A stretch of DNA of 7,436 bases from Chloroflexota bacterium (GTDB lineage: Bacteria; Chloroflexota; Limnocylindria; Limnocylindrales; CSP1-4): contig JAKAMV010000499.1 in NCBI GenBank assembly GCA_021812735.1, forward strand, positions 1 through 7,436. Reading direction: 5' to 3'. Positions within the stretch are counted from its first letter, which is position 1, and every line of letters starts with the position of its first letter. The notes beneath the pieces are model-generated. The model searched no databases. It saw nothing but the letters and a program-made list of their open reading frames with translations, and had not been told where the DNA came from. A program made the position numbers and the translations under genes. Below, piece by piece: positions 4,890 to 7,436 of this stretch.

Positions 4890-7301
4890 GTGACCAACCC
4901 ATCCGAAGGACCCGCCCCGGCCCAGGCTGAGGTGGACCCGCACCGCAGCCGCCAGGACGTCATCGAGCGGATCCTGCGCAGCCCGCTCCCGACGTTCCTG
5001 GCGGACCATGCGTCCGGCGAGATCCTGGCGGTGAACGACGCGGCCGCCACCCTCTACGGGTACCGCCCCGCGGACCTCGTCGGCGGCACGCTCGCGCGCG
5101 TCGATCCTGGTCTGGCCGTCGTGGAGCGGCCAGCGACACGGCCAGCGGCTGCTCGGCTGCATCGCCGCGAGCACGTGCGCGCCGGCGGCGGCCGGCTGGT
5201 CGTGGACGTGATCACGGAGCGGATCCAGCTGGAGGACGCCGTGGCGGTGCGCGCCACGATCCGGCCCGCCGCCGGCACCGACGGCCCCGCGCGAGTCGAG
5301 CTCACGCGGATCCACCAGGCCATGGCGGAGGTCAACCGCACCGCGCTCTCCGCCGACCGCGAGGAGGCTGTCTGGGAGGCGGCGTGCCGGATCGTGACCG
5401 AGACGGCCGGCTATCGCATGGCGAGCATCGCGACCCCCGGGCCGGACGGCCTGCTCCACATCCGGGTGGCGCGCGGTGCCGTGGGCGATTACCTCCAGGA
5501 CGCCCGCGTGGACCTGGCTGACCCCGGAGCCACCCCCACGGGCGTCGCCGCGGCGGAACGCCGCACGGTCGTCATCCCGGACATCGCCGACCCGCTGGTG
5601 GCCACGCCCAACCAGGGCGCCGCACTGCGCAACGGCTACCGCAGCGCGTGCCTCATCCCGCTGCTCCACGGCGACGACGTGTTCGGGATCCTCGCGGTCT
5701 TCGCGGGCGAGCCGGACGGCTTCGACGCGGCGCAGGTCGCGCTGCTCGAGCAGCTGGCCGGCGATCTGGGTCTCGCGCACGCGCTCCACGTCCAGGCGCG
5801 GCGCGTCCAGGCCTCGGAGGAGCGGTACCGGCTGCTCGTCGAGCGGGCGGTGGACGGGATCACCACCCATGACGCAGAGGGCCGGTTCCTCGACGCCAAC
5901 CCGGCCTTCCTGGAGCTCCTCGGGCTCGACCGCGAGGAGCTCGTCGGGCGCTCGCTCGAGGAGGTGACCGTCGGTCCGCCGCTGGCGCTCTCGCCCCAGC
6001 ACGCGGCGGGGATCCTCGAGGGACGGCCCGTTCGGTTCGAGCAGCAGGTCCGGACCCGCGACGGCCGGGTCCGGGTGCTCGACGTGCATGCCCGGCTGCT
6101 GCCCGACGGGCTGGTCGAGGCCGTCGAGCGGGACGTCACGGCCCAGCGCGAGATGGAGGCGCAGCTCGCGCAGGCCGCCAAGATGGAGGCCGTCGGTCAG
6201 CTCGCGGGCGGGGTTGCCCACGACTTCAACAACATCCTGACCGCGATCGGCGGCTACGCCTCGCTGGTCCGGGCCGGGCTCCCGGACGACAGCCCGCTGC
6301 TGGCCGACGTGGGCGAGATCGCCGCCGCCACCAGCCGGGCGCAGGCGCTGACCAGCCAACTGCTGGCGTTTGGCCGCCGGTCGATGCTGGAGCCCCGCCT
6401 CGTTGACGTGCGGGCCGTCGTCCTGGGCTTGGAGCGGATGCTCCGGAGCCTCATCGGCGAGGAGATCGCGCTCGAGGCGGAGATGGACGAGCACCCGGTC
6501 GTCGTGTCCGTCGACCCCGCGAGCCTGGAGCATGCGCTGGTCAACCTCGCGGTCAACGCCCGCTATGCCATGCCGGGAGGCGGCAGGCTCAGGATCCGCG
6601 TCCACAACGCGCGCGACGCCGCTCCCGGCAGCGTGACGGCCGGGTCGTGGGCCGTGATCTCCGTGGCGGACACGGGGGTCGGCATGGCCGCCGAGGTGCT
6701 CGCCCGCGCGTTCGAGCCCTTCTACACCACCCGCGAGCGCGGCCAGGGGACGGGCCTCGGCCTGGCCATGGTGGATGGCTTCATGCGCCAGTCCGGCGGT
6801 GACGTCCGGGTCGCCTCCGAGCCGGGGCGCGGCACCACGTTCTGGCTCCGGTTCCCCGCGGCCGGCGGCGAGATCGGGCCGTCTCCCGCCGCGCCCACGG
6901 TGGCCGACGAGGACGCCGGGCGGCCGGCGGCCGCGAGCACCATCCTCGTCGTGGAGGACGAGCCCGTGCTGCGGCGCTTGGCCGAGCGGGCGCTGGGGTC
7001 GGCGGGCCACCGTCTGCTCGTCGCCGCTGACGGCCAGGAGGCGCTGCGGGTCGCGGCCGGCTGTGACGGCCCGATCGACCTCCTCTTCACCGACGTCGTG
7101 ATGCCCGGCCTGCGCGGCCCGGCGCTCGCCGAGGCCCTCCACGCCCAGCGCCCGGGGCTGAGGGTGCTGTTCGCGTCCGGCTACACGGAGGGAGACTTCG
7201 CCGGCTGCCATGCCTCCGGCTGCTCGGCCGGATTCCTCGCCAAGCCCTACACGCCCGCCCAGCTGCGTGCCGCGGTCGCGTCGATCCTCGGCCGCCGCTG
7301 A
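4890..7301 (+). CDS. Soluble hybrid histidine kinase (PAS-GAF-PAS-HisKA-HATPase-REC)
   Basis: An 803-residue signalling kinase with no membrane segment or signal peptide, hence cytosolic. Domains in order: PAS (about 23-115, with ILAVNDAAATLYGY); GAF (about 150-300); a second PAS (about 310-420, with FLDANPAFLELLG and the closing VERDVTAQRE); HisKA with the phospho-acceptor His444 in GGVAHDFNNIL (440-450); HATPase with N box NLAVNA (552-557), DTGVGM (594-599), FEPFYTT (608-614) and GQGTGLGLAM (618-627); and a receiver domain with acidic residues Glu689, Asp690 and Glu691, phospho-acceptor Asp735, Ser763 and Lys785. All residues needed for kinase and receiver chemistry are present. The ligand is unknown; no haem- or flavin-binding residues stand out. 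The start is GTG at 4890 with no clear ribosome site; a GTG at 4932 is an alternative and would not change the domains. It is divergent from the aro operon, and no separate response regulator or HPt protein is nearby, so its target cannot be inferred. Confidence 0.93.
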   Translation: MTNPSEGPAPAQAEVDPHRSRQDVIERILRSPLPTFLADHASGEILAVNDAAATLYGYRPADLVGGTLARVDPGLAVVERPATRPAAARLHRREHVRAGGGRLVVDVITERIQLEDAVAVRATIRPAAGTDGPARVELTRIHQAMAEVNRTALSADREEAVWEAACRIVTETAGYRMASIATPGPDGLLHIRVARGAVGDYLQDARVDLADPGATPTGVAAAERRTVVIPDIADPLVATPNQGAALRNGYRSACLIPLLHGDDVFGILAVFAGEPDGFDAAQVALLEQLAGDLGLAHALHVQARRVQASEERYRLLVERAVDGITTHDAEGRFLDANPAFLELLGLDREELVGRSLEEVTVGPPLALSPQHAAGILEGRPVRFEQQVRTRDGRVRVLDVHARLLPDGLVEAVERDVTAQREMEAQLAQAAKMEAVGQLAGGVAHDFNNILTAIGGYASLVRAGLPDDSPLLADVGEIAAATSRAQALTSQLLAFGRRSMLEPRLVDVRAVVLGLERMLRSLIGEEIALEAEMDEHPVVVSVDPASLEHALVNLAVNARYAMPGGGRLRIRVHNARDAAPGSVTAGSWAVISVADTGVGMAAEVLARAFEPFYTTRERGQGTGLGLAMVDGFMRQSGGDVRVASEPGRGTTFWLRFPAAGGEIGPSPAAPTVADEDAGRPAAASTILVVEDEPVLRRLAERALGSAGHRLLVAADGQEALRVAAGCDGPIDLLFTDVVMPGLRGPALAEALHAQRPGLRVLFASGYTEGDFAGCHASGCSAGFLAKPYTPAQLRAAVASILGRR

Positions 7302-7323
7302 GCCTGCCGGGCCCCGTCCCCGG

Positions 7324-7332
7324 TGCTATCAT
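7324..7332 (+). promoter_or_regulatory. Extended -10 promoter of the tRNA-Ser gene
   Basis: TG-C-TATCAT has the TGn extension plus a -10 box matching TATAAT at five of six positions. It lies 12 bases before the mature tRNA 5' end, giving a transcription start close to 7339-7340 and a very short precursor leader. The hexamer 17 bp upstream, CTGCCG (7304-7309), is a poor -35, which fits an extended -10 promoter. The element lies in the 43-base gap after the histidine kinase stop. Confidence 0.55.
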
Positions 7333-7344
7333 CGCCCGCGCTGC

Positions 7345-7436
<92 letters not shown>

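Noticed and set aside
4666..4902. A 78-codon minus-strand frame crossing the aro promoter and leader
   Set aside because: It starts inside the divergent kinase gene upstream of the predicted promoter, is in a different frame from the leader peptide, and has no recognisable features.
4803..7211. An 802-codon open frame on the minus strand opposite the histidine kinase gene
   Set aside because: Long antisense frames are common opposite genes in GC-rich DNA. Its translation is low-complexity (Arg, Gly, Ala, Asp-rich) with no recognisable motif, while the plus-strand frame has complete kinase and receiver motifs.
7307..7325. Inverted repeat CCGGG/CCCGG after the kinase gene as a terminator
   Set aside because: Only 5 bp, no U run, and it falls within the tRNA promoter region; short GC palindromes are expected here by chance.

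Overview
The window is visibly GC-rich on both strands, with G or C at most third codon positions, and looks like an ordinary chromosomal segment of a high-GC bacterium. A Thermotoga-type DAHP synthase, a Bacillus-style EPSP synthase, a tRNA gene that encodes its own CCA, and heavy use of GTG starts would all fit Chloroflexota or a neighbouring high-GC lineage. That assignment is an inference, not a demonstration. I see no mobile elements, CRISPR arrays or pseudogenes.

Minus strand, positions 4722 down to 4: a shikimate-pathway operon in the order DAHP synthase (aroF type), EPSP synthase (aroA), shikimate dehydrogenase (aroE), chorismate synthase (aroC). The genes are packed tightly: about 4 bases between aroF and aroA (or an overlap, depending on the aroA start), a 4-base ATGA overlap between aroA and aroE, and 19 bases between aroE and aroC. 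Together they catalyse the first step and three of the last four steps on the route to chorismate. The genes for dehydroquinate synthase, dehydroquinase and shikimate kinase are not here and may lie beyond the left edge, which falls 3 bases past the aroC stop.

The most interesting part is the leader ahead of the DAHP synthase gene (4562-4757, minus strand). It holds a good promoter (TTGACG, 17 bp, TACCTT). A predicted start of transcription lies only 4 bases before an 11-codon reading frame, MYAPYLFIFPA-stop, which contains two Tyr and two Phe codons. A 12-bp stem overlaps the end and stop codon of that frame. A 10-bp intrinsic terminator with a run of U follows, about 45 bases before the DAHP synthase start. 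This has the layout of a ribosome-mediated transcription attenuator responding to Tyr and Phe, the end products of the pathway. The DAHP synthase also carries the N-terminal domain that mediates Tyr/Phe feedback inhibition in its Thermotoga relative, so control of synthesis and of activity appear to use the same signals.

Plus strand, 4890-7301: a divergent gene for a soluble hybrid histidine kinase (PAS, GAF, PAS, HisKA, HATPase, receiver) with all catalytic motifs intact and no recognisable partner in view. It is followed by a complete tRNA-Ser(GCU) gene (7345-7436) with its own probable extended -10 promoter. The window ends exactly at the CCA.
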